NCBI GenBank assembly: GCA_016189945.1
Contig: JACPRN010000238.1
Location: 1-34,050 of the forward strand
From: Betaproteobacteria bacterium
GTDB taxonomy: Bacteria; Pseudomonadota; Gammaproteobacteria; Burkholderiales; SG8-39
DNA length: 34,050 nucleotides
Reading direction: 5' to 3'
In this document: one piece after another, positions 27,795 to 34,050 of the stretch
Numbering within the stretch: the stretch's first letter is position 1
Layout of the letters: every line of letters begins with the position of its first letter
The notes under the pieces: model-generated
The model's input: only the letters and a program-made list of their open reading frames with translations
Databases searched by the model: none
What the model was told of the DNA's origin: nothing
Program-made: the position numbers and the translations under genes

Positions 27795-28741
27795 ACCGCA
27801 ATCCGCAACTCGACGAAAAGGGCGCGCTGCAGCACCTGCTCACGATCGAAGGACTGCCGCGCGAAATCCTCACCCATATCCTCGATACCGCCGCTTCGTT
27901 CATCGGCGTCGCCGACCGCGAGGTGAAGAAGGTCCCGCTCCTGCGGGGCAAAAGCGTGTTCAACCTGTTCTTCGAGCCCTCCACGCGCACCCGCACCACC
28001 TTCGAGATCGCCGCCAAGCGCCTCTCGGCCGATGTCATCAACCTGAACATCGCGACCTCCTCGCAGACCAAGGGCGAGACGCTGCTCGATACCGTGGACA
28101 ATCTCTTGGCGATGCATGCCGACATGTTCGTCGTGCGCCATGCACAATCGGGCGCCGCGCACCTGATCGCCCGCCACATCGGCCCGCGCGGCCACGTGAT
28201 CAATGCCGGCGACGGCCGCCACTCCCATCCGACCCAGGGGCTGCTCGACATGTACACCATCCGCCACTACAAGCGCGATTTCTCGCGCCTGTCGGTCGCG
28301 ATCGTCGGCGACGTGCTGCATTCGCGCGTGGCGCGCTCGCTCATTCACGCGCTGACCACCCTGGGCACGCCCGACGTGCGCGTGATCGGACCCAAGACGC
28401 TGCTCCCGACCGGTGTGGAAAGACTCGGCGTGAGAGAGTTCCACGACCTGCGTCGCGGGATCGCCGATTGCGACGTGGTGGTGATGCTGCGGGTGCAGAA
28501 CGAACGCATGAGCGGAGCGCTGCTGCCCTCGGCGCAGGAGTTCTTCAAGTCCTGGGGGCTCACGGCGGAGAGGCTCGCCCTCGCCAAACCCGACGCCATC
28601 GTCATGCATCCGGGCCCCTTGAACCGCGGCGTCGAGATCGACTCCGCGGTTGCAGACGGCGTGCAATCGGTGATCCTTGCACAGGTCACCTTCGGCATCG
28701 CCGTGCGCATGGCGGCGATGAGCATCCTGGCCGGTAACTGA
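27791..28741 (+). CDS. pyrB: Aspartate carbamoyltransferase catalytic subunit
   Basis: PyrB (316 residues) joins carbamoyl phosphate and aspartate, the committed step of pyrimidine synthesis. The carbamoyl-phosphate site [13 protein letters not shown] lies at about 60-72 (S64-T65-R66-T67). Other motifs are [48 protein letters not shown] and [12 protein letters not shown]. No regulatory PyrI subunit is adjacent. Instead a defective dihydroorotase follows 20 bases downstream, the class-A arrangement known from Pseudomonas, in which the two proteins form one complex. Confidence 0.97.
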   Translation: MNRNPQLDEKGALQHLLTIEGLPREILTHILDTAASFIGVADREVKKVPLLRGKSVFNLFFEPSTRTRTTFEIAAKRLSADVINLNIATSSQTKGETLLDTVDNLLAMHADMFVVRHAQSGAAHLIARHIGPRGHVINAGDGRHSHPTQGLLDMYTIRHYKRDFSRLSVAIVGDVLHSRVARSLIHALTTLGTPDVRVIGPKTLLPTGVERLGVREFHDLRRGIADCDVVVMLRVQNERMSGALLPSAQEFFKSWGLTAERLALAKPDAIVMHPGPLNRGVEIDSAVADGVQSVILAQVTFGIAVRMAAMSILAGN

Positions 28742-28761
28742 GACACGCAGTCTCCTTGCCC

Positions 28762-30036
28762 ATGAAAATCCTGATCAAGAACGGCCGGCTGATCGATCCG
28801 GCCAGCGGCGCCGACGAGCGGCGCGACGTGTATATCGCGGCCGGGAAGATCGCCGCCATCGGAACCGCGCCCGCGGGATTTTCGCCCGCGCGCACCATCG
28901 ACGCGAAAGGTCTCATCGTGTGCCCGGGCCTGGTGGACCTCGCCGCACGCCTGCGCGAGCCCGGCTTCGAGTACAAGGCCACCCTCGAATCGGAGATGCG
29001 CGCCGCCGTTGCGGGCGGCGTCACCAGCCTCGCCTGCCCGCCGGACACCGACCCGCCGCTCGACGAAGCGGGGTTGGTGGAAATGCTCACCTTCCGCGCG
29101 CGCAGCCTGAACCAGGCGCGCGTCTATCCGGTCGGCGCGCTCACCCTGGGACTCGCGGGCGAGCGGCTCACCGAAATGGCGGTGCTCCATGACGCCGGCT
29201 GCGTCGCGTTTTCGCAGGCCGATACGCCCGTGGCGGACACGCAGGTGCTCTGGCACGCGATGCAGTACGCCTCCACACTTGATTTTGCGGTGTGGCTGCG
29301 GCCGCAGGACGGCTACCTTTCGCGCGACGGCGTCGCGCACGACGGCGAGGTCGCTGCGCGCCTCGGGCTACCCGGGATACCGGCCTTTGCCGAGACCATC
29401 GCGCTTTCGACCATTCTGCAGCTCGCGCGCGCCTGCGAAACGCGGCTGCACCTGTGCCGGCTCTCGACCGCCGAGGGGGTGGCGATGGTGAGGCGCGCCA
29501 AGGCCGAGGGGCTGAAGGTCACCTGCGATGTCGCCGCGCACCACGTGCATCTCTCGGAGATGGACTTGGGCTACTTCGATTCGCACTGCCACCTGGTGCC
29601 GCCGCTGCGCTCGGAGCGTGACCGCGACGCGCTCAGGGCGGGCCTGGCCGACGGCACCATCGACGCCATCTGCTCGGATCATGCGCCGGTGGACGAGGAC
29701 GCGAAACAGATCCCGTTCGGCGAGTCCGAGCCGGGAGCGACCGCGCTCGAGCTGCTGCTCTCGCTCGCGCTGAAGTGGGCGCAGGAGACAAAGCAGCCGC
29801 TCGCCAAAGCGCTGGCGATGGTCACCTCGCGGCCTGCCGCTGTGCTTGGCATCGAAGCCGGTGCGATCGCGCTCGGCCGAGCGGCGGACATCGCCGTTTT
29901 CGATCCCGAGGATCACGTGCGCGTGACGCCGGAGTTTCTGCGCAGCCAGGGTAAGAACACGCCCTTCTTGGGCTACGAGCTTCCGGGGCGGGTGCGCTAT
30001 ACGCTGGTCAACGGGCTGGTGGTGCACGAAAGCTGA
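28762..30036 (+). CDS. pyrX: Dihydroorotase-like subunit PyrC' (metal site lost)
   Basis: The protein (424 residues) has the amidohydrolase fold of dihydroorotase: ILIKNGRLIDPASG, VCPGLVDL, later SHCHLVPPLRS, ICSDHAPVDEDAK and the C-terminal GYELPGRVRYTLVNG. The first metal motif, normally HxH in DMHVHLREPG, reads DLAARLREPG, with A61 and R63 in place of both histidines. It is therefore probably inactive as an enzyme and instead holds PyrB in an active complex, as shown for Pseudomonas PyrC'. A true pyrC would be elsewhere. The ATG at 28762 is preferred; a TTG at 28756 would add two residues. The ribosome site is poor. Some annotations still call such proteins dihydroorotase. Confidence 0.9.
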   Translation: MKILIKNGRLIDPASGADERRDVYIAAGKIAAIGTAPAGFSPARTIDAKGLIVCPGLVDLAARLREPGFEYKATLESEMRAAVAGGVTSLACPPDTDPPLDEAGLVEMLTFRARSLNQARVYPVGALTLGLAGERLTEMAVLHDAGCVAFSQADTPVADTQVLWHAMQYASTLDFAVWLRPQDGYLSRDGVAHDGEVAARLGLPGIPAFAETIALSTILQLARACETRLHLCRLSTAEGVAMVRRAKAEGLKVTCDVAAHHVHLSEMDLGYFDSHCHLVPPLRSERDRDALRAGLADGTIDAICSDHAPVDEDAKQIPFGESEPGATALELLLSLALKWAQETKQPLAKALAMVTSRPAAVLGIEAGAIALGRAADIAVFDPEDHVRVTPEFLRSQGKNTPFLGYELPGRVRYTLVNGLVVHES

Positions 30037-30064
30037 CCGAGCTGGTCCGCTGCTCATCCGCTCA

Positions 30065-30358
30065 TCACGACTGCTGCGTGAGCAGCCCTGCCGGATCGGC
30101 GCGCGGATCGGCCACGCGAACAAGCTTGTCGCGCGAGGTTTCTCCCTTGATTACGCTCAGCGATCGTCTGGGAACGCGAAGCGCCTCGGCAAGAAACGCA
30201 ATCAAGGCAGCGTTCGCTTTGCCCTCCACGGGCGGAGCGGCGATGCGGATCTTGAGAGAATCGCCGTGCAAGCCGGCGACTTCGCTTCGCTTCGCCCCGG
30301 GTTGCGCGTGGATCGCGAGCAGCCAGCCTTGAGCGTCTTTTCGCAGCCAGGCGCTCAG
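30065..30358 (-). CDS. yggU: DUF167/YggU family protein, probable CTG start
   Basis: This small protein of 97 residues matches the UPF0235 family: SAWLRKDAQGWLLAIHAQPG, SEVAGLHGDSLKIRI, APPVEGKANAALIAFLAEAL and IKGETSRDKLVRV. The function is unknown. Homologues begin just before the SAWLR-like strand. Here no ATG, GTG or TTG exists in frame there: the upstream codons read GVEVL with GTC and CTT. The CTG at 30358-30356, overlapping the yggT TGA as CTGA, is therefore the likely start. It is the last gene of yggS-proC-yggT-yggU and converges on pyrC' with 28 bases between. Confidence 0.85.
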   Translation of the reverse strand: MSAWLRKDAQGWLLAIHAQPGAKRSEVAGLHGDSLKIRIAAPPVEGKANAALIAFLAEALRVPRRSLSVIKGETSRDKLVRVADPRADPAGLLTQQS

Positions 30359-30927
30359 AAGAACCTCGACACCGACTGCGAAAGCGTCCCCACCGCGATC
30401 AGCAGCACCTGCGCGACGACAAGCACGACCAGAGGCACGATGTCGATGCTGCCGATCGGCGGGATGAAACGGCGAAACGGGCGGTAGAAGGGCCGCGTCA
30501 ACGCGTCGAAGACGGGCGCAAGCGGCGTGTACGGATTGACCCAGCTCAGCACCACCTGCACCAGCACCACGCCGACGAGCAGATAAAGCGACAGGCGCAG
30601 CAGCTCGACTGCCGCAAGCGCGGCAATCGCCCCCGTGGCGATCCCCGCGGTGCCGGAGAGCGCCATGCCTTTGACCCACAGCACGAGCACCCAGCTCAGG
30701 GCTTCGGCGAGCCACGCAAGCAGCAGCGTCGCGAGGTCCAGCCCGAACATCCCGGGAATGACGCGGCGCGCCGGCAGCACTATCCAGTTGGTGAGCACGG
30801 TGACGAACTCGCCCACCGGGTTGCGAAACGGCGCGCGCAGCCGTTGCATGTAAAAGCGCAGCAGCAGCAGGAAGACAAAAGACCCGAACACCGTTTCGAT
30901 CAGGAACTGGCCGATCTGGCTGAACAT
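30355..30927 (-). CDS. yggT: YggT family membrane protein
   Basis: The protein (190 residues) has two YGGT repeats, each a pair of hydrophobic helices around an RLR/NP motif: LLLRFYMQRLRAPFRNPVGEF in the first half, and VLVQVVLSWVNPYTPLAPVFDALTRPF then RRFIPPIGSID in the second. It sits in the inner membrane. The family has been linked to osmotic or division-related roles without a settled mechanism. It follows proC by 8 bases and overlaps yggU, and the yggS-proC-yggT-yggU order is widely kept. Confidence 0.93.
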   Translation of the reverse strand: MFSQIGQFLIETVFGSFVFLLLLRFYMQRLRAPFRNPVGEFVTVLTNWIVLPARRVIPGMFGLDLATLLLAWLAEALSWVLVLWVKGMALSGTAGIATGAIAALAAVELLRLSLYLLVGVVLVQVVLSWVNPYTPLAPVFDALTRPFYRPFRRFIPPIGSIDIVPLVVLVVAQVLLIAVGTLSQSVSRFF

Positions 30928-30935
30928 GGATTGCC

Positions 30936-31751
30936 CTACCCGTCCTTGCCCAGTTGCTCGCCCAGCGCCCGGGCGCGCGCGTCGGCGGCGCGGATCGCGC
31001 GCACGATCGCTTCCTTGACCGCTTCGGCCTTCATCGAGGCGAGCGCCGCTTCGGTGGTACCGCCCTTGGAAGTGACCCGCTCGCGCAGCAGCCGAACGTC
31101 CTCGCCGCTTTCCTCTGCGAGGCGCGCCGCGCCGGCGAACGTCGCAAGCGCGAGCGCTCGCGCCTGCTCGGGAGCAATTCCCAGCTCGCGCGCAGCCTCT
31201 TCCAGCGCCTCGATGAAATAGAACACGTAGGCCGGTCCGCTGCCGGAGACTGCAGTGACCGCATCGAGCAGGGCCTCTTCTTCGACCCACACCAGAGCGC
31301 CCACGCTCTCCAATACCTGCGCCACCAGGGCGCGCTGCTCCGGCGTGACCTGCTCGACACAGTAAGCGGCGGTGATTCCGGCGCCGACGAGCGCCGGGGT
31401 GTTGGGCATGCAGCGCGCGAGCAGCTTGTGGCCGCCGAGCCAGCGCGAAAGATCGGCAAGCCGTATTCCCGCGGCGATCGAGAGCACCGGCTCGCCGCGC
31501 AGCAGCGGCGCCACCTGCTGGGCGGCTTCCCTCATTTGCTGCGGTTTTACCGCCATCACCACCAGGTCGCCGAAAGGCGCGGCTTCGCCCGGCGCGGAAA
31601 ACGTGCGCAGCGCGAACGCTCGCCCCAGGCGCTCGCGCGCCGCGGGCGCGATTTCGGCCACGCCGATTCCGGCCGCATCGAAGCCGCGCTTCACCAGGCC
31701 GCCGATGATCGCCGTGGCCATGTTGCCGCCGCCGATGAAGGTGATTCTCAC
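30936..31751 (-). CDS. proC: Pyrroline-5-carboxylate reductase
   Basis: ProC (271 residues) reduces 1-pyrroline-5-carboxylate to proline with NAD(P)H. The Rossmann motif is ITFIGGGNMATAIIGGL at the N-terminus, and the conserved VMAVKPQQM, RCMPNTPALVGAGITA, DAVTAVSGSGPAYVF and SKGGTTEAAL follow. The start is GTG at 31751, which overlaps the yggS stop as GTGA; no ATG fits. The length is typical. Confidence 0.97.
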   Translation of the reverse strand: MRITFIGGGNMATAIIGGLVKRGFDAAGIGVAEIAPAARERLGRAFALRTFSAPGEAAPFGDLVVMAVKPQQMREAAQQVAPLLRGEPVLSIAAGIRLADLSRWLGGHKLLARCMPNTPALVGAGITAAYCVEQVTPEQRALVAQVLESVGALVWVEEEALLDAVTAVSGSGPAYVFYFIEALEEAARELGIAPEQARALALATFAGAARLAEESGEDVRLLRERVTSKGGTTEAALASMKAEAVKEAIVRAIRAADARARALGEQLGKDG

Positions 31752-32437
31752 GCGCTTTTCCTCTCGCCGAAGATCGCCGCGCCCACGCGCACGATGGTCG
31801 CGCCCTCGGCGATCGCGGCCTCCAGATCGGCCGACATGCCCATCGACAGGGTGTCCAGCGCAAGTCCGTCTCGATTCAAGTCGTCGCGCAGCTCGCGCAG
31901 CATGCGGAAGCGCCTTCGCGCAAGCGCCATGTCGGTGCTCGGCTCGGGGATCGCCATCAGGCCGCGCAGCTTGATCCGCGGCAGCGCGCAAACCGATTTT
32001 GCGAGGGCGCCGAGCGCCTCGGGCGCAACCCCGCTCTTCGTTTCTTCGCCGCTCACGTTGACCTCGATGCACACCTGAAGCGCGGGCAGGTGCTCGGGGC
32101 GCTGATCGGAGAGGCGCACGGCGATTTTCTCGCGGTCCACCGTATGCGCCCAGCGGAAATTTTCCGCAATCGCGCGCGTCTTGTTGCTCTGAATCGGGCC
32201 GATGAAATGCCAGGCGAGCGCCGCATCGGCGAGTGCGGCGATCTTCCCGAGCGCCTCCTGAACGTAGTTTTCGCCGAAATCGCGCTGCCCGGCGCGAACC
32301 GCCTCGCGCACCGCCTCGGGCGGATGAGTCTTGCTCACCGCTACCAGCAGCACCTCCCCGGCGCTGCGCCCGGCCCCGGCGCAGGCCGCGGCAATGCACA
32401 TTTTCACGGCTTGCATGTTCTTCTCGATTGTTGCCAT
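31748..32437 (-). CDS. yggS: PLP homeostasis protein YggS
   Basis: YggS (229 residues) is a single-domain, alanine-racemase-like TIM barrel that binds pyridoxal phosphate and buffers it. The PLP lysine is K36 in LLVAVSKTHP. Other family motifs are DFGENYVQEALGKI, WHFIGPIQSNKTRAI, VCIEVNVSGEETKSG, LRGLMAIPEPS, LSMGMSADLEAAIAEGAT and VRVGAAIFGER. The ATG is clear and divergent from pilT, with 90 bases between. It leads the proC-yggT-yggU run. Confidence 0.97.
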   Translation of the reverse strand: MATIEKNMQAVKMCIAAACAGAGRSAGEVLLVAVSKTHPPEAVREAVRAGQRDFGENYVQEALGKIAALADAALAWHFIGPIQSNKTRAIAENFRWAHTVDREKIAVRLSDQRPEHLPALQVCIEVNVSGEETKSGVAPEALGALAKSVCALPRIKLRGLMAIPEPSTDMALARRRFRMLRELRDDLNRDGLALDTLSMGMSADLEAAIAEGATIVRVGAAIFGERKSA

Positions 32438-32440
32438 AAT
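32411..32440 (+). promoter_or_regulatory. Candidate promoter for pilT
   Basis: TTGCAT (32411-32416) and CATAAT (32435-32440) are 18 bases apart on the plus strand, in the divergent yggS-pilT region overlapping the yggS start. The -10 matches five of six bases, the -35 three. A perfect 6-bp stem GGCGGC/GCCGCC with a 6-base loop follows at 32465-32482 in the presumed pilT leader, without a T-run. Confidence 0.3.
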
Positions 32441-32527
32441 GAATCAAAGCGTTAGCTTCGAGAGGGGCGGCGTTCGTGCCGCCAGCCGCGCAGCGCACCG
32501 AGACCAAAGCCCAAGGGCAAATTATAT

Positions 32528-33583
32528 ATGGACATTTCCGAACTGCTCGCCTTCGTGGTCAAGAACAAGGCCTCCGACCTGCATCTATCCTCGGGCCTGC
32601 CGCCGATGATCCGCGTGCACGGCGACATTCGCCGCATCAACCTGCCGCCGATGGAGCACAAAGACGTGCACGGCATGATCTACGACATCATGAACGACGG
32701 CCAGCGCAAGCACTACGAGGAAAATCTCGAGATCGACTTCTCCTTTGCCATACCGGGGCTGGCGCGCTTTCGCGTCAACGCCTTCGTGCAGAACCGCGGC
32801 GCGGCGGCGGTGATGCGGACGATTCCGTCCAAGATTTTGTCGCTGGAGGACCTCAAGGCGCCGAAGATATTTCAAGAAATATCCGATCAGCCGCGCGGCA
32901 TCGTGCTCGTGACCGGCCCGACGGGCTCGGGCAAGTCGACCACGCTCGCGGCGATGGTCAACCACAAGAACGAAACCGAGTACGGCCACATCCTCACCAT
33001 CGAGGATCCGATTGAATTCGTTCATGAATCCAAGAAATGCCTGATCAACCAGCGCGAAGTGGGGCCGCACACGCTGTCGTTTTCGAACGCGCTCCGAAGC
33101 GCCCTGCGCGAGGACCCTGACGTGATCCTGGTGGGCGAGATGCGCGATCTGGAAACCATTCGGCTGGCGCTCTCCGGCGCCGAAACCGGCCATCTCGTGT
33201 TCGGCACTCTGCACACGAGTTCGGCCGCCAAGACCATCGACCGGATCGTCGACGTGTTCCCGGCGGCCGAAAAAGAAATGGTGCGGGCCATGCTCTCGGA
33301 GTCGATCCGCGCGATAATCTCGCAGACGCTCCTGAAGACCAAGGATGGTTCGGGCAGGGTCGCGGCGCACGAGATCATGATCGGCACCCCGGCCATCCGC
33401 AACCTGATCCGCGAGGCCAAGATCGCGCAGATGTACTCGGCGATCCAGACCGGGATGCAGTTCGGCATGCAAACGCTGGATCAGAATCTCACGGAGCTGG
33501 TCAAGCGCAACGTCATTTCCAATGACGAGGCGCGCAGCAAGGCGGCCAACAAGGAAACCTTCGGGGGCTCGAAGGGAGCGTGA
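32528..33583 (+). CDS. pilT: Type IV pilus retraction ATPase PilT
   Basis: PilT (351 residues) is the hexameric motor that depolymerises pili for twitching. The N-terminal PAS-like half holds KASDLHLSSGLPPMIRVHG. The ATPase half has Walker A GPTGSGKSTT at 130-139, the Asp box near LTIEDPIEFVH, Walker B VILVGEMRD at about 199-207, the His box GHLVFGTLHT at 221-230, and the PilT-specific AIRNLIRE motif needed for retraction. The ATG lies shortly after AAGGGC. It pairs with pilU downstream and complements the chemosensory genes at 17.8-26.1 kb. Confidence 0.98.
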   Translation: MDISELLAFVVKNKASDLHLSSGLPPMIRVHGDIRRINLPPMEHKDVHGMIYDIMNDGQRKHYEENLEIDFSFAIPGLARFRVNAFVQNRGAAAVMRTIPSKILSLEDLKAPKIFQEISDQPRGIVLVTGPTGSGKSTTLAAMVNHKNETEYGHILTIEDPIEFVHESKKCLINQREVGPHTLSFSNALRSALREDPDVILVGEMRDLETIRLALSGAETGHLVFGTLHTSSAAKTIDRIVDVFPAAEKEMVRAMLSESIRAIISQTLLKTKDGSGRVAAHEIMIGTPAIRNLIREAKIAQMYSAIQTGMQFGMQTLDQNLTELVKRNVISNDEARSKAANKETFGGSKGA

Positions 33584-33600
33584 AATCCCCGCGGCGCGAT

Positions 33601-33607
33601 AAGGAGC
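33601..33607 (+). promoter_or_regulatory. Ribosome binding site of pilU
   Basis: AAGGAGC lies 6-8 bases before the ATG at 33614, in the 30-base gap after pilT. It is close to the ideal Shine-Dalgarno sequence and fixes the pilU start. Confidence 0.65.
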
Positions 33608-33613
33608 TGACTC

Positions 33614-34050
33614 ATGGAACGCGAACAGGCAACCAAGTTCATGTACGACCTTCTGCGGCTCCTGCTGCAGAAGAAAGGCTCGGATCTTTTCATCACGGTG
33701 GGATTCCCGCCGGCGATCAAGGTGGACGGCAGAATGACGCCGGTGTCGAGCCAGGCGCTGACCGGGCAACACACCGCAGAGCTGGCGCGCTCGATCATGA
33801 ACGACAAGCAGGCCGGGGAGTTCGAGGCGAAGAAAGAATGCAATTTCGCCATCGCGCCGGCCGGGATCGGCCGCTTTCGCGTCAACGCCTTCGTGCAGCA
33901 GGGCAACATCGGCATCGTGCTGCGGGTGATCACCACCACCATCCCGAAATTCGAGGACCTCGGCATTCCGGCGGTGCTGAAGGACGTCATCATGACCAAA
34001 CGGGGCCTGGCGATCATGGTGGGCGGCACCGGCTCGGGCAAGTCCACCAC
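33614..34050 (+). CDS. pilU: PilT-like accessory retraction ATPase PilU (3' end outside window)
   Basis: About 145 residues are visible before the right edge. The start MEREQATKFMYDLLRLLLQ and GSDLFITVGFPPAIKVDG are typical of PilU, and the sequence stops inside Walker A (GGTGSGKSTT). PilU helps PilT retract under load and depends on PilT. It follows pilT by 30 bases, so both should be on one transcript. The catalytic half cannot be assessed here. Confidence 0.96.
   Translation, partial: MEREQATKFMYDLLRLLLQKKGSDLFITVGFPPAIKVDGRMTPVSSQALTGQHTAELARSIMNDKQAGEFEAKKECNFAIAPAGIGRFRVNAFVQQGNIGIVLRVITTTIPKFEDLGIPAVLKDVIMTKRGLAIMVGGTGSGKST

Overview
The window is ordinary-looking, very G+C-rich (clearly above 60%, estimated by eye) and densely coded chromosomal DNA of a betaproteobacterium. 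The gene content and order resemble Rhodocyclales or Nitrosomonadales, recalled rather than searched: accB-accC-prmA, mpl-yqiA-rnb-tonB-mtgA, hemL-thiE-thiD-rubredoxin, pilGHIJ-chpA, yqgE-ruvX-pyrR-pyrB-pyrC', and yggU-yggT-proC-yggS facing pilT-pilU. I see no phage, insertion sequence, CRISPR, tRNA or rRNA gene. No gap between genes exceeds 300 bases. The longest are 6299-6492, 7983-8138, 11673-11815, 26079-26211 and 13127-13253. Starts other than ATG are common: TTG, GTG and probably one CTG.

Layout. (1) 97-6298, minus strand, read right to left: a nucleotidyltransferase-like protein, a TlpA-type thioredoxin, aroQ, accB, accC, prmA, a DUF3426 zinc-ribbon membrane protein and a PfkB sugar/nucleoside kinase. 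Gaps are short or absent, so this is probably one or two operons for fatty-acid precursor, shikimate and translation-related functions. (2) 6493-11672, plus strand: mpl (murein recycling), a collapsed yqiA, an RNase II-type exonuclease, a TonB-family protein and mtgA. (3) 11816-13126, minus: a UMF1-type MFS transporter that converges on mtgA across a perfect 22-bp palindrome; mgtE (Mg2+ channel) is divergent from it. (4) 14731-17512, minus: hemL, thiE, thiD with ATGA overlaps. (5) 17604-26078, plus: rubredoxin, then the type IV pilus chemosensory genes pilG, pilH, pilI, pilJ and a large chpA. (6) 26212-30036, plus: yqgE, ruvX, pyrR, pyrB and a dihydroorotase-like pyrC' without its metal-binding histidines. 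(7) 30065-32437, minus: yggU, yggT, proC, yggS. (8) 32528-34050, plus: pilT and the start of pilU.

Together the most coherent system is twitching motility and its control: the Chp receptor-kinase-regulator chain and, 6.4 kb away, the retraction ATPases PilT and PilU. I found no convincing undescribed multi-gene system. The items most worth a second look are small. They are a yqiA gene reduced to its two ends, the isolated long palindrome, an inverted-repeat element apparently forming the N-terminus of RuvX, a yggU gene whose only reasonable start is CTG overlapping the yggT stop, and the ChpA phosphotransfer array with one Asn-substituted module and no CheR/CheB partners nearby.
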